64,000 bases of DNA from Fulvia fulva (Eukaryota; Ascomycota; Dothideomycetes; Mycosphaerellales; Mycosphaerellaceae), in NCBI RefSeq assembly GCF_020509005.1, contig NC_063012.1, positions 2,914,001-2,978,000 of the forward strand, read 5' to 3'. The position numbers and the translations under genes are program-made. Below the pieces are notes generated by a model. The model saw only the letters and a program-made list of their open reading frames with translations, was not told the DNA's origin and ran no database searches. Positions 11,757-25,176 of the stretch are shown piece by piece; position 1 is the first letter of the stretch; each line of letters begins with the position of its first letter.

Positions 11757-14660
11757 ACGAGTTCTAGATAAAGAAGATAGAGGACTACTAGCTTATAGAC
11801 CCCGTTAGCTAGTTTATTCGTATTACTAAAGATAAAGAAGAGGTATATAATACCGTAAAGAGTATATATAGTAAGAGGGATAAGGATAAGGATACCTAGT
11901 AAGGCGGTAACGGACGTCGTAGTAGTTAGGGATAAGGCTAATAGGGCTTTAGATAATAGAGCGCTAGTATAGTACTACGAGCCGCGCCGCCTACTATAAA
12001 CAATACGCTTACGGTCTCTACGCGTATTTAGAATACTAGCCCGGCCGTACGCCTTATCCTCTAGCGTTATACTATACTACCTAAGCTTACCGACGAACTC
12101 CGCGACTAGCTATACTAGTAAGGCCGCTACTTCTACTATCGTAAACCTAGATATATCGGCCTCGACCCCGTATATATTCTTTATAACTCCCGCGGTAAGT
12201 AGCGTAACGGGGACGTTAACCGCGAGATACCCTATCGCTCTTAACGCTATAACCGACGCGCTAGCCCTCTAGATCGAAGTACTACCCGTTTAGGGAAATG
12301 CCTAGCTCCTTAGTACCGTCGCGCTAAAGGAGTATTATATAAATCTACGAATTATAAACACGAAGAATAAGACTACGAGATATATACCTAAGAGGTAGAA
12401 TACCTATATATAGTAATAGCTAAGGGTAATACCTATACGTCTATATATATATAACTAACGTATAGAAAGTATATAGTATATACTAGTACTATAGCTAGTA
12501 TATTAGGTAGAAGAGCAAACGTACTCACCCTCTCTAATACTAGCGCCTCCTCTAAGTTTATTAACCTAAGATTCGTTCGCGTAAACAAAGTCCCTACCTT
12601 TAAGCTAGAAAGGCTCAGACGCCTACGTATAGCTAACGGAGCGGCTATACGACTACTCGAAGTAGTACTAATAGACGTTACTATCGGTAGCTATACTAGT
12701 TAAGAGCTATACTACGTTACTAACCTCGATAAGTACGACCTAGTACTAGACATCTCCTAGCTCGAAGAACACGACCCTTCGTATAGCTTTGAATATAAGA
12801 CACTTAGCTTCGATAAGCCTACCTACTACTAACATTATTACTAGAACGGTATGCCTTACACGATTATAATAGAAGCCGATAATAGTAAGCCTAAGGCGCC
12901 GAAACTAGTATTACCCGAGCTAGAACCCGATATCTATTTTATTAGCGCGGACGCCTATTATCGTATAGTAAAGCGAGCCTAGAAGTAATAAGACTAGCTA
13001 GACGCCGATAAGCTCTTCGTACTATAGCCGGAGGATTTCGACGACGAGGAGTATACCTCTACCTTCGCTATATCGCTAGATAATTTAGAAATCTTTATAA
13101 ATAAGAACAAGGTATAGGACCCGAAGGCTAAGCTACCGCCCGAATATTACGACCTAGCCGACGCCTTTAGGTATAAGAGCAAGTTTAAGCTACCTAAGTA
13201 TAGCCCGTCCGACTATACGATTAACTTAAAACTAGGTCTAGAAGCGTAGCGACTATATAAGAAGGCCTTTAGTATAAGCCCGGACTAGCTAGTAGCCGTT
13301 AAGAAATTTATTAATAATAGTATAGCTAATGGTACGATCGAACTATCTAAATTAGACATATCGTCTCCCGTATTAATTATTAAAAAGCTAGGAGGCGGAC
13401 TCCGTATCTACGTCGACTACCGCGCCCTAAATACTATTATAGTTAAGGACCGATACCTAATACCTCTATTAATAGAGACACTTAAGCGAGTTTCTAAGGC
13501 TAAGTGGTTTACTAAGCTTAATATCGTCGCCGTATTTAACAATATACGTATCTATATAGGGGACGAATAGATAACCGCCTTTATTACTAGGTATAGATTA
13601 TACTAGTTCAAGGTCCTTCCGTTTGGCCTCTATAGTAGCCCTAGTAGTTAGTAGCGTAAGATCAACTATATCCTCCGAGAATTCCTAGACGACTTCGCTA
13701 TAGTATACCTCGATAACGTCCTGATTTATACGGACGGCCCCTTAGATAATTATAGAGCTTACGTACGAAAGGTCCTATATAGACTACGGGATATAGGGCT
13801 ACTAGTAGACATCGACAAGTGTGAATTCCACGTCAAACGGATCAAATACCTAGGCCTTATTATTACGACGGAGGGCGTTAAGATAGACCCTATAAAGATT
13901 AAAGCTATTATAAACTAGGAGGTGCCTCGTAACGTTAAGGACGTTCTTACGTTCCTTAGCTTTACTAGATTCTATAGGAAGTTTATCTACGCCTTCTCTA
14001 AAGTAACCGCGTGCCTTATAGACCTTACGAAGGTAGGTAAAAAGAGTAAAGTCGACGGTAAGGTAGTCAAGAAGCTACCCTTTATATAGACCTAATAGTA
14101 AGATATAGCTTTTAAGGAATTTAAGTAGCGCTTTAGCTAAGTAGGTATACTAGCCTATTATTGACTAGGCGAGCAGATTTAGGTAGAAATAGACTCTAGC
14201 GACTAGGTTAATATAGGGGTACTATTATAGATAATTAACGGCGTCCTTAGACCCGTAGCGTTCTACTCGAAGAAGCTTAGTCCGTAAGAATATAATTACG
14301 ACATTTACGACAAAAAGCTACTAGCTATCGTTAAGGCGTTCGAGAAATAGTAACCGGAACTTATCGGCGCTATAGACGATAAGCTAGTTCGGGTACTTAC
14401 CGATTACTATAATCTTAAGTACTTTATAACTACTAAGTAGCTTAACCGGCGCTAGGTACGCTAGGCTAAGTTCCTGTCCTAGTTTAACTTTAAGATTACC
14501 TATCGCCCGGGCGCCTAAGGAACAAAACTAGATAGTCTTACCCGTCGCTCTTAGGATATACCGGCGGGGGTAGACGATACTAGAACGTAGTATTAATAAT
14601 AGACTATTCTAAAACCCTATAACCTAGACATCGTTACTTAGTTTACTATATAAGTATAGA
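11757..14660 (+). pseudogene. C-family Gypsy element, 5' part: gag end, protease, RT, RNase H
   Basis: The reading frame, broken by many TAG/TAA codons, shows a degraded gag zinc knuckle near 12120-12165 in which cysteine and histidine codons have become tyrosine. A protease region follows at about 12500-12800. Reverse transcriptase has a DYRALN-like box near 13420 and a YLDD box reading YLDN near 13710. RNase H includes EIDSSD at about 14187. The 5' end of gag and the 5' LTR are missing because the A-1 LTR abuts at 11756. An L1 LINE interrupts pol at 14660, and the rest resumes at 19827. Confidence 0.85.
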
Positions 14661-14859
14661 GGTCCTTATCCTTATCCCTCTTACTATATATACTCTTTAA
14701 GGCTTTCGATTATCTCGGGTACTAGGACGAGGACTATTCAATCGATAGCCCTTATTAAGACGAGCAATCTACTCAAGTAGTAGCGACCCGCCTACGCTAG
14801 CGGCGGCGCAATTATAATACAAAAAAACCCTAAAACCGAGGTCCCCTTCCCCTAAAGGC

Positions 14860-16110
14860 AGACCCTAGAATTACGGAGTTACGGAGGACAACTGCCTAAT
14901 TAGGAAGCGCGACCCCGAGCAATAGCGAAGGATAGTAACTAACGAGAGCTATAGCCTTACGAACATTCTATACTAAGAGTCAAACTAGGGAACAAACTAA
15001 GAAAAAACCTAGGACACAAGCCAAGGCCTACTATACAGAAAGTAGAGGCTAACGACAAACAATATAGCGTAGACGACCCTATATACGGAGGCGGAGAACT
15101 TACTAGGGGATAACGAACACCTAGCCCGGGTATATAAGAACACTATAGCATAGCTACTAGGAGCGCTAAAAGCGCTATTATACCAAATCCCGAAGACAAT
15201 CTAACAAGTAATATAGAAGGCAGCCTAGAAACCAACTATATAGGCAATAGTAGTAGTAGGCAAGAATTAACCCCCTCCGAAGGCAAGTAAGGCGGTACGC
15301 CTATACATTACTAATCCGGCGGAGAAACAAGAAATCGTAGCCCTAATAAGTAAGGAGATTGTCGATAGAATCGGCCAAAAGGAGGTAGTTAGGGCGAGGG
15401 TAGAGGCAATAGGCGTAGTAAGACTCTTTACCGTATAAGAGTCTAATAGACGAAAGCTAGAGACCTATAAGGAGTAGACTACTAAAGTCGCGAAGTCGGT
15501 ACGAGTCTCCTACTAACAGTATACCGTCATCGCCTACGGGGTCCCTAGGATATTTAAGGTCGAAGACCTTCTCTACCTCTAAGTACAGAACTAGAACACC
15601 TCCTTAGGAGTACGACTAACGAAGGCGGCATAGCTACACAAGACAGTAGACCGAGAAAAGACGCATTTATCGCTTATTATTTAGGTAGAGATAGCGGAAC
15701 AAGCTAACTAGATATTAGACAATAGGCTATTCTAGAACTACGAGAGAATAGACACGGAGATCTATTAGAGTAGCTATAGGGTACTACAATGCTTCTAATG
15801 CCAATAGTACGGTCATATAGCCTCAAAATGCGGGGAGAAGACCCTAAGGTGTCCTTACTACGCAGGCCTATACTAGGGAAGGGAATGCCTAAAAAAGGAG
15901 AGTAGGTACGTATACTACGGCAGAAGGCACCTAGCGTATTCAAGCTAATACCCGGCTAGAATAGTAGCATAAGAACGAGCGAGACAAGTAAGGATCTCTA
16001 TACTAGCTAGGTACCCCTAACGATAGTAGGAGGGACCTACCGTATATAAGGGCTTCGAGCCGAGCAAAAGGAAGAGGGTAGAAGAGACGAACAAGGGAAC
16101 CTAACCGTAA
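14860..16110 (+). pseudogene. L1 ORF1, gag-like nucleic-acid-binding protein
   Basis: A charged helical region (about 15310-15480) is followed by two CCHC knuckles. The first has the pattern C-x2-C-x4-H-x4-C near 15790-15840 and includes YGHIASKCG; the second lies near 15860-15940. This is the usual layout of fungal Tad-type LINE ORF1, which coats the element's RNA. Several TAG/TAA stops and a CAG-to-TAG change inside the first knuckle inactivate it. Start and end are approximate because both are mutated. Confidence 0.7.
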
Positions 16111-16199
16111 ACGTATCTACCTCCCGGTAGGCCTCGACACCTTAACCGGGCTACTAACGAACTAGGCTAAATACGAATCTTTAGGGCGCCCTAGCGGCC

Positions 16200-19100
16200 C
16201 TAGGGCTAGCCGGACAGCGAGATATAGGCTTAGGAGATATAGTAGGTTAGCACGGAAATGGACCTTACGGATAACGAATGATACTATACGACGACATCAC
16301 TATCGTATAGTACAACGGAAACAAAAGTAGGGACAAGGTCTAGCGCCACTTTCTATAAGAGCTAGACCCGCTACGGTACTACGTTATTACGGTATAGGAA
16401 CTATAGATCAACCCCTACGTAGGACTCCTAGCTACTTATAATAAGCGGAGATACTATACCGTAATCGCGGGCTAACGAGGCGTTATCCCGAGGACATGTA
16501 TATACGTAAGTAAGACTATAGACCTTGAGTCGTAGAAGGTTATACTACCGTAGTAGGGCAACCTAGGAGACATAATATCAATCTAGATCGACACGACACA
16601 AGGCCCTATCTAGATCTATAACGTTTATAACCCGCTACCGCGGGGTCGGACGAGTAGGGAACTAGGAACCCTCGCCTACCTAGAGCGGACCCTAAGCTAA
16701 GACACGAAGCAAGTACTCCTCGGCGACTTCAACCTCTACTACCTATAGTAGGGACTCGAATTCACTCCCCCGTACGCATTTCTAGGGGGGAAGCTACTAG
16801 ATATAACCGTACGCTACGGAATGGCCTTAGTAATACTAAAGGGAATAGAGACGTGGAAGGCCCGTACTAGTGTAAGCACGATCGACCTATACTTTCTATC
16901 ACGAGAACTTGAAGAGAGACTAGTCTAATGCCGACCGAACTACGCGCTAGAAGCCTCCTTAGACTATATCCCTATCCAAACGACGCTAGGGGTGAAGGCG
17001 ATAGAGGAGCTAGCAAACGAACTACGCCGTAACTAGAAGAAGGCACGCTAGGACGATATAAGAGGCTTCCTAATAGCGAACCTACTATAGTATAGAGAAC
17101 TCGAGACGATAGCTTAGCTAGATTAAGCAGCGGAATAGATTACCTCGGTTATATAGCAAGTAGCGGAACAATACACGCCGTTACTCCGGCCCTTAACGTA
17201 GTAGAAGGCCTTCTAGACCCCTAAATACTCTACGAAGGTAAGGGAGGCTAGAAGGGCAAGGCGACAGTGGACGAAGGAGCACACCTAAGAGACGTGGGAG
17301 CAATACTACCACGCGACATAAGAGAAGAAGGCCTAGATAAGACGCGATAAGCTATAGGACTAGAGAGCGACGATCGGGCTCGTTATAGAAAACCCGGAAT
17401 AGATATAGAGACTTACTAAATAGGCACGACTACCTAAAGAGCAACAAGCCCCTCACTTCCCCCTAATCGTAGACCGCGAAGGGATTACCTAGGCTACGCC
17501 CCGGGGTAAGGCAAAAGCGTTAGCCGACCATTTCTTTTCGACGTAAGTAGAGGTAGACCTTACGGACATCGACCCGAGTATATACCCGGAACCCCTAGAC
17601 ATAGATTAGGCGGTTAGCTCTAATATAGTAACAGGAGTCATAAGTAAGCTAAAGGGACGAAAAGCCCTAGGCCTAGACAGGATACCAAACGTACTACTAA
17701 AAGAGTATAGAGAAGAGATCGCGCCGAGCCTTACAAACCTATTTACCGCGTACCTACGGCTAGGGTATCACCCGAAGCCGTATAGAGAGTCTATGACAGT
17801 AGTGCTACGTAAGCTATAGAAGGAAGACTATACTTAGCCTAAGTCGTACAGACTAATAGCACTTCTAAATACGATAGGGAAGGTCCTAGAAAAGATAGTA
17901 GCCTAGAGACTTACGTAGCTTACCGAGGACAACTACGTACTCCTAGTAACATAGATAGGGGGAAGAAGCTAGCGATCGACACTAACAGTAATAGAGCTAA
18001 TTACGGAGCAAATTCAGACCCTCTAGCACTACGGTAGGAACCGAGCGGCGTCCTTACTATCTCTCGACATCGTAGGGGCCTTCGACAACGTCTTATACTA
18101 AAGGCTAATATATATCCTATAGCAGAAAGGCATCCCCTAGTAGGTAACGTCGTTCCTCTTCTCCTTTCTCTAGGAACGGACGACATACCTAGTCCTAGGA
18201 AGGTACACGTCCGACCCGGTAAAGGCAGAGACTAGAATACCTTAGGGATCTACTCTCTCCCCTATCCTGTTTCTAATATTTATGTCGGATCTAATCCCCC
18301 TACTCACCTCTCCGTAAACCTTAGTATCGGGGTTCGTAGACGATATAAACATCCTAGCCTAGTCAGACTCGACAGAAGAGAACTATCGCCTCCTTAAAGA
18401 TAGGCACAAGAAATACAAGGAGTAGGCAAAGAAGTATAGTGCCCGGTTCGCCCCTAAAAAGTACTAACTTATATACTTTAGTAAAGCGAGAACACACTAT
18501 AATATAAAGGCGGCGGTAAGAATCTAAGGCTACGAGACTAAGCTATTAGCGGAGCTACGAGTACTAGGGATCTAGCTCGACCCGAAGCTAAGCTAGAATA
18601 TATAGATTAAGAAAGCCTAGAGTCGAGCGTAAGTTAATAAAGCCTCGATAAAGAGGCTTACGGCATCTATATAGGGAGCAACATTCGACAAGGTAAGAGT
18701 AATATATAAGGCGATCGTTAGACTAGCTATGTTGTACGGGGTATAGATTTAGGGAATAGGAGGCGTAGGTAAGCCGATCCCGAAACGGATAGAGCAACCC
18801 CTAAATAGGACATAGGTAGGGAACCTACGTAGGGTACTAGGCGTATATAAGACAACGTTAATAAGCACGGTAGAAATGGAGACAGGAATACTACTAATCG
18901 GCCAGTACATCCGGGGAATAAGAATTTAATACGCGGCAAAGACGACAGGTTACCTAGCATAAACCACGATCTAGGAGGTAAAGAATAAGATAGAAAGCCG
19001 CTACCGGAGAGGGGCAGGATATAGGACAAGCCAAAAAGAGGATGACCTTACTACCTTTACGGCCGTATAGACAAGCACCGAATGGCTAGCACGAAAGGAG

Positions 19101-19720
19101 GAGGAGCGTAGGACTTGCTAGGCCGGCGGGAGCAAGGCTAAGACCTAAAACCTAGCGGAATAGATAGCGAGCTACCTATAGGAGTAGGACTAGAAAAGGA
19201 AGCCCCCTAAGACAATAGGCCCGATAGCGCTCCGAGCCTTCTAGAGACACAATTACTAGCTATATAGGGACCTAACAAGGGCCGAAGCAAGTATAGCGAT
19301 CCAAATCAGGTCCGAATACATTAGATTAAGGGCCTACCTATTTAGGAGACGCGCACTAGACATCTATAGCCTAGCCTACTAGTGTGGCTACCTATCGCAA
19401 AACCTAGAACATATACTACTACGATGCCCGTAGTAGGCGAGAGGTAGGGGAAATTGGAGGTACTAAGCGGGAAGGAGAGACTATAAGTTAATTATTAGGG
19501 ACAAAGGCAACATTCGCCGAATCTCTCGGTAGATACTATAGTAGGGATACCTCTAGTAGTTTAGCCTCGCGAGCGAGACGGAGGAGTAGATAGATAAGAG
19601 GCGGAAGCGAGGGGGGTTGTAGATAGGGTAGTTATTAGGGCAGGCCTATGATACTAGCGTACCCCTAACAAGGGAAATTTAAGACGATAACGAGGAGGAA
19701 AAGACAGGCGGGAAGGAGGA
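16200..19720 (+). pseudogene. L1 ORF2, endonuclease plus reverse transcriptase
   Basis: The N-terminal endonuclease is recognisable from YNGNKSRDKV near 16310, a degraded QEP-x-INP motif near 16400 and the SDHxPI-like DYIPIQ near 16960. Reverse transcriptase follows from about 17630: GLDRIPN, then a PKSYR-LIALLNTIGKVLEK stretch near 17850, LDIVGAFDNV near 18065, PQGSTLSPILFLIF near 18240 and the catalytic GFVDDINILA near 18330. A C-terminal cysteine/histidine cluster (CGYLSQNLEHILLRCP) lies near 19385-19430. I see no RNase H domain. TGG-to-TAG and CAG-to-TAG stops recur. Confidence 0.85.
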
Positions 19721-19826
19721 GGGGTTTTCACCAACACGGTTTCCCCTCTATATATACAAAAAAACAAGATAGCATAGCTATATAGGCCAAAGGGCACTAT
19801 AACAGCTTAATGAAATATCTATCTAT

Positions 19827-21906
19827 CTATATAAGTATAGAACAACCTACTAATAAACTATTAAGTACTATTAATTTGCGACTCGGACGATAAAGAAGAA
19901 GACTACTATACTAGTAATATCGCTACCCCCCGGCGATTAACTCGCCTCGCCTAGTAAGACGTAATATAGCCGCTACTCGAACTAAACGACGTCGAGGTAG
20001 GTAGTGACGTCGACTCGGAACTAGATAGTAGAGTCCTAGTCGAAGAGATGCCTAGTAACGAGTAACCTATCGAAGGAAGTATAGAGCCGTTAGTTAAACC
20101 TACGCTACTAGAGGAACGGGAGTGAACGGAGTTATATAAAGAAGAACTATATATAGAAGTATATAATAGCCGGTCTATAACGACATATATACTTAAACTA
20201 AAGTCCGATCTCTAGTAGGGGATCGCTAACATATAGCTATAATAATAGAAGATCGTCGTATTAGATTACAAAATTATCGTAGATCGACTATACGTTAATA
20301 TAGCCTTATATATCCTAGCCTTTTAGAACCTCCGTACCCGGATAGTACGTAAATACTATAATAGTAGAGTAGCTAGCTACTAAGGTATAGTAAGGACTTT
20401 TAATCTACTATAGAGGCAAAACCTCTTCTAGCCTAGTATAGTAAGTAACGTCGTAAGATACGTACGATACTACCTAATATATAGGCGCTCGACTCTATTA
20501 AGACTAATAAAGCAATACACCCTATCCCTATACTATACGCCCGGTTACGAATAGGAGTATATCGTAGTAGACTTTATCGTCGACCTACCCGCTAGTAAAG
20601 ATCCCGATACTAGACTAATCTATAAACATATTAAAATAGTTACTAATATACTAACTAAACGCGTACGGCTACTCCCTACTAATAACTTGAACGCTAAGCA
20701 CGCCGCTACCTTATTCTATAAGTATAGATTCCCTGTATACGGCCTACCGGAGGTAGTCGTAAGCGATATAGGTACGTAATTCGTTAGCGCGCTCTTCCGT
20801 AGACTCTACGTAAGGCTTAGTATCTACTAAAATCTTTCTATAGCCTTCTATCTAGAAACGGATAGGCAATGAGAATATATAAACTAAGTACTCAAATAGT
20901 ATATCCGCGCCTATACTAACTATTAATAAGATGACTAGGTCGAGTTACTACCCGACGCTAAGTTTGCCCTTAATAATTACGAGTCTATAAGTACCGGAAT
21001 AACTCTATTCTTTACCGACTCTAGCCGCTACCTACGGATAGAGTTTAGTAGCCTAGCTAAACTATAAGTTATAGCTCGGGAAGTACCTAACGTCGAGGCC
21101 GCTAACGCGTTAGTTAATAATATATACGACACTTAAGTATAAATACGGCGGGTACTCGAGTCTATACGCTACGACCGCCTAGACGAGCTACGCGACGTAT
21201 ATACTTTTACGTAAGTATAAACGGCCGACGCTATAAACACTTGGCGAGCGCTAGCGCCTATCTACTAGCCTAACGATATAGTTCTACTAAATGCCCGTGA
21301 TATTAAGACTATATACCTAAGTAAAAAACTCGATTATAAGTTCCTTAGACCGTTTCGAGTCGTTAGGGCCGTAGGTAGACGCTCGTATAAACTCGAACTT
21401 AGCGATAGGATATAAATCTATAACGAGTTCTATACGAGTGAGTTACGCTACGTAGTAACTAAAGGGATGCCTAGATAACGTAAACTACTACTAGCGCCCG
21501 TAACTGTCGAACGCGAAGTCTAGGTATCGGAGGAACACGAAGTAGAGGACCTAGTAGATTCTAAGATTAGGTATAACGATATATAGTATATAGTTATTTA
21601 GAAGGATTGTACGCGGAGCTAGGCTAAGTAGTTAGCCGTACTACCTAGATATAAAGAACTCGTAGTCGCGTTCTACTAGCGATACCTAGACAAACCTAAG
21701 CCTATCTTCGACGGACTCGATTAGCCGGTAACTTAATACGGGCTAGCGCTAATCCTCGGACCGTATATATAAACGCGGTATAACTATAGCTTCCTCGATA
21801 AAGCTCTCGAAACTAGTACCGGTATTAGTACTAGCGATAGCCCTCTATACGCTCCGAGTATTAAACGTAGAAACGTCGTAGGAGCTCCTTATTCGAGGAG
21901 GGGGGG
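19827..21906 (+). pseudogene. C-family Gypsy element, 3' part: integrase and chromodomain
   Basis: This resumes C pol after the L1 insertion. The integrase zinc-binding region lies near 20370-20500 (YVRYYLICRRS). The catalytic core follows: VVDFIVDLP near 20565, a VVSDIGTQF-like block near 20755-20785 and ETDRQ near 20860. A degraded chromodomain with VEDLVDSKI sits near 21545-21670. Pol ends at a purine tract, GAGGAGGGGGGG (21896-21907), just before the expected 3' LTR. Many stops are present. Confidence 0.8.
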
Positions 21907-22652
21907 TACTATTATAAGATAGCCCTTTTTACGAACTACCTCGTAATATAGATAGATAGATTTGTTATTCCCCTGTTCTAGGACCCTATCCGGCCTATAT
22001 AGGTATATATCTATTATTATATATAAAGGGAAACCCGAATAGGTAAAAACCCTTCCCGCCCCCGACTACTCCTTATCTAGATTAGCTTTCCCTCTAAACG
22101 TACGTAGTCTATATTACTACCCCGTTAGCCCCCGCTCCTAGCCGGTCTCGTCGCGCTACGTCGTGTCCTCTCTTCCTATACTACTCCTACTAGGCGGTAC
22201 TGTTCTAGCTAGCCCTTCTCTAGTATCTAGTTCGTAATACGCCGTAGGTCCTTAGCGTTATTAAGAAGTGCCCTAATCGTCCGGTTCCTCGCCTTTACTA
22301 TCTACTCCCCCCTTCCTAGCGACTACCTCGGATAGACGAGGAGTACGTACCGTACGTTCTAGGAGCGATAGCCGTAGGGGTAGCTAGTATTCGTATATCC
22401 TAGAACCTTCCTCTATAATAGGTACCTCTAGAGGCCGATATGTTCGCTTCGTAGTTAGGTTGCTATACTACTCTATGCCCTCGTAAGGCGGTAGTAGATA
22501 AGCTTCGGGGGGTACTTGACCGCGGTGCCTCGTAATATAGTATCGTCGGCCGTACACCCGTACGCTAGCGGCCGCTAGTACCCGCTAGCTCGATTCGCGC
22601 GGCTTTATCTTCTCGCGCTTCTTACGCTCTCTTAGATAGCTTATATAACTAT
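21907..22652. other. Putative C 3' LTR and unassigned RIP-mutated sequence
   Basis: The first part directly follows the C purine tract and TAC, where the 3' LTR must start (TATTATAAG, from about 21911). It has a TATATAAAG box near 22023. No second C LTR is in the window, so its end cannot be fixed. From about 22150 to 22650 I see neither an open frame nor similarity to the other elements here. The rest may be upstream pol of the E-like element whose chromodomain follows. Confidence 0.4.
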
Positions 22653-22754
22653 ATATATCTTTACCCGACCCTATTATAGTACTCTCGCCCGTAATATAGC
22701 TCGCGTAATAGTATATGTCTTTGCCCGACCCTATTATAGTACTCTCGCCCGTAT
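22653..22754. repeat. 60-bp tandem repeat
   Basis: The block containing CCCGACCCTATTATAGTACT is present at 22653-22694 and again at 22713-22754, with an exact 60-bp period. It lies upstream of a chromodomain coding remnant. The period is a multiple of three, so it would be a 20-residue in-frame duplication if coding. Confidence 0.75.
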
Positions 22755-22757
22755 TAC

Positions 22758-23521
22758 GGAGGAAGTACGGCTAGTATAAGTATTTAGCTAGTTAGGTAGG
22801 AGACGACGAGGATCTAATATAGGAGCTAGCGGAGGATATAATAGAGATAGCCGCCGCCTCTATTATAGACTTCTACTATAATAGCCTAAGAAAACTAATA
22901 CCTACCGGCTTTATAGTACTAGAAGGATAGGTAGCGAATAAAGCGAACCCCTCCGCGTCGGTATTAGTTATAGCTAAAGTAGTAACTATAGGTAGGTACT
23001 ACCTTTAGGTAGAAACAGCGCCTATAGCTCTCCTATATAAGGTAGATAACTATATTAGTCTAATAGCGATAGTAGCTTTAGATAAAGACCCGTATAGTAC
23101 GGATCCGAGCAAAGCGACCGATAGTAGGAATACGAGTAATATACGTTAATACGAATAGGAAGCTTCCTATAACTCTATAACCTTAACGGTACCGCTATCT
23201 TTAAGTAGTATTAGGTCCTATAGCTCTTTAGATACTTATATAATAGCGCCTATAACAGAGGGCTTCGTAGACTTTATAAATCGCGACGACTCTCTCGGTA
23301 TCCGATATAGCGAGGATGATAATAGTATAGTAAAGCGTAAGAGCGTAGCAATAGACGACTTAACGACTAACGACAAAGACGACGTTATAGAGGACGAAGT
23401 AATAGATAATAACGCGATAGATAATAAAGCGGATAATCTAGAGGACGATACGACCTTTATATAGGCCTACGTCGTAAGGGAAAATAGTACTAAGGACAGG
23501 CCAATTTTTTAGAGGGGGGGT
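22758..23521 (+). pseudogene. E-like Gypsy element, pol C-terminus with chromodomain
   Basis: A reading frame with a few stops encodes a chromodomain-like stretch (QYKYLASQVG, then ASIIDFYYN) near 22760-22890. A long acidic tail follows up to a purine tract, AGAGGGGGGG, at about 23510-23520. This is the arrangement of a chromovirus pol end. The reverse transcriptase and integrase of this copy are not visible. It could be the same family as the E element at 32131, because the following LTR is related to that one. Confidence 0.6.
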
Positions 23522-23523
23522 AG

Positions 23524-23673
23524 TACTATAGGCCTAGGCGGACGTCTAGTAAATAGTAGTCGGTTACGTAACTTAGTACGGGCCGGCCCGTATACCTCGG
23601 CTTATTTATTAACTTTCTATACCTTGTACTCCTCTTAGATAGCCTGTCTAACAACTTTGTTATTTGCTCTATA
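23524..23673 (+). repeat. E-like 3' LTR
   Basis: It starts right after the purine tract and shares GGCCTAGG, CTAGTAAATAG, GGTTACGTAAC and ATACCTCGGCTTAT in the same order with the E LTR at 32131-32291. The 3' limit is estimated. The two LTRs are too different to be the ends of one element. Confidence 0.65.
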
Positions 23674-24098
23674 TTAAGAACGGCTCCCTTATAAAATAAG
23701 CGAAAGGATTCTAGCGAAAAGACTAGAGATTCTAGCCGATACCGGCCTACTCCTTTACGACTCGTAAATAGGCGATAGAATAAAGCGTTTAGCCGTAGAT
23801 ACCGCTCTTTTACTTACCGACTTTATCGAAAGGAACCGAGCGAAAGGGAGGAAGATAAGCGTAGCCTTTCTAGACGTTAAAGGAGCCTTTAACTACGTAG
23901 TAAAGAATCGCCTTCTAAGGACGTTAATTAAGCTACGACTACCCTATACGGTTATCTAATAGACTAAATCCTTCTTAGAAGAGAGGAGGATTTGACCTTC
24001 CTTCGACGGATAAATAGAGGTTACTACCTAAGTCGAAACCGGTATACTATAAGGTAACCTAATCTCGCCGATTTTATTTCTAATCTATATAAGAGATC
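23674..24098 (+). pseudogene. LINE D, part 1: reverse transcriptase N-terminal region
   Basis: The frame reads RILAKRLEILADTGLLLYDS, then VAFLDVKGAFNYV and the SPILFLIYIRD block, all core LINE reverse transcriptase motifs. The element is 5'-truncated, entering directly within the reverse transcriptase after the E-like LTR. It is interrupted at 24098 by the chimeric L1 copy, and the frame continues exactly at 27104 after removal of one target-site duplicate. A few RIP-type stops occur. Confidence 0.8.
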
Positions 24099-25176
24099 GG
24101 TCGACGACGAGAATCACCTATACGTAGTGTCGGCTACGAACCTCTTGTCTAGCTACGAGAGAGCCAAGTATTCTTACGCTAGAGCGTCGTAGGCGCGACG
24201 GGCGCGTAGCGTAGGCGAAGCCGCGGCGAATAGAGGACTACTAGTAAAACGGGTATAAAGACTATCCGACGAGCGTGTACTCGTGTCGGGAGCGAGTCCC
24301 TCTTCTTTCTACGTATAAGAAGGGCGCGGAACCGTGGCCTATACGCTCGATAGGACACCTCTAGTATAAGTATAGAATTTTCACCTCCGGAGACCGTAAA
24401 CCGAGCGGGCTAAGCGACGAACATTAGACGAGCGGACTATAGAACAACAACTAAGCGGACTATATAACGGCGTCGAGCGGACTACGAAACAATCTAGTGT
24501 TTGCTAGCGGGCAATACGGTAGGTAGGTAGACACGCGACGAAGCCTATAAGGGCCTATAGAACACCCGGTATAGGAACGAGGGTTTTGCCTAAGGCACTG
24601 CCTATCCCGCTATATAACGCACCTAGTCTAATATAGTAGATTACGACGAGGAAAAGACGATAGCCTAAGCAAGGAAAAGACGGCTATTAGGACGGGGAAA
24701 AGACGTATAATATAAGTGGATTAGTTCTATAATCGGGGAGGATCGAGGGCAGGGTAATAAGGAACTTTATATTAGTTAGTAGGTAGAAACGTAAGGAGTA
24801 CGCTACCCGGCGTAGTGTATGCCCCGAGCAAACCTACGAGGTATAGACGGCCGCTTTCTAGAGATAGGCTACGGTAACGCGAAGGGCGTCAAAACCTAGG
24901 GCGTAGTATATACTAGTAGCGACGGCTAACACTGTCTATATAGCCCGAGAGGACGGATACGTATGTCGGTCAATAGAGAGCACTAAAGGGCTTAGGCCTA
25001 TAGAGGTAGATATTAGCTTAAGGAGTAAATAGGGAGGGAGGGCGTAGAGGGAAGCTTTTGCTCCGGGCTAACCTCTCGAAACGAGGCTATACGGTAGTAC
25101 TAGATAAGTAGGAAAGCGCGGTTAAGACTTGTTACCTTATCTCGTAGCTAGCTTACTAAATACGATTCCTTCCTTA
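24099..25176 (+). other. Unidentified 5' module of the LINE chimera
   Basis: I recognise no protein or RNA in it. It contains three spaced copies of a GCGGACTA motif (near 24432, 24455 and 24477) and three copies of GGAAAAGACG (near 24651, 24673 and 24696). It keeps more CpA than its surroundings. Near its end, CTAAATACGAT (25156-25166) also occurs in L1 at 17865-17875, 38 bp before the L1 junction point, a possible microhomology used for template switching. It may derive from a cellular or other repeat RNA. Confidence 0.55.

Larger units (their letters stand above)
14661..19826 (+). mobile_element. L1: full-length Tad-like LINE, RIP-degraded
   Basis: It is flanked by a perfect 15-bp target-site duplication, CTATATAAGTATAGA, at 14646-14660 and 19827-19841. 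It ends in a short ATCT-repeat tail, as expected for target-primed insertion. It has two open reading frames: a gag-like ORF1 with zinc knuckles, and ORF2 with an apurinic-type endonuclease followed by reverse transcriptase. Stops of RIP type are present throughout. It lies inside the C element's pol gene. The last 1.9 kb is nearly identical to 25177-27103. Confidence 0.9.

Noticed and set aside
18001..18186. Reverse-strand open frame repeated at 25275-25460
   Set aside because: It is the antisense of the L1 reverse transcriptase in both LINE copies. RIP creates stops on the sense strand and leaves accidental open antisense frames.
18727..19029. 100-codon reverse-strand frame, identical at 26001-26303
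   Set aside because: Antisense of L1 ORF2. Its conservation reflects LINE copy identity, not a gene.
11757..22652. Possible host genes in low-annotation stretches
   Set aside because: Every stretch with coding signal matched a retrotransposon domain. The rest is saturated with stops on all frames.
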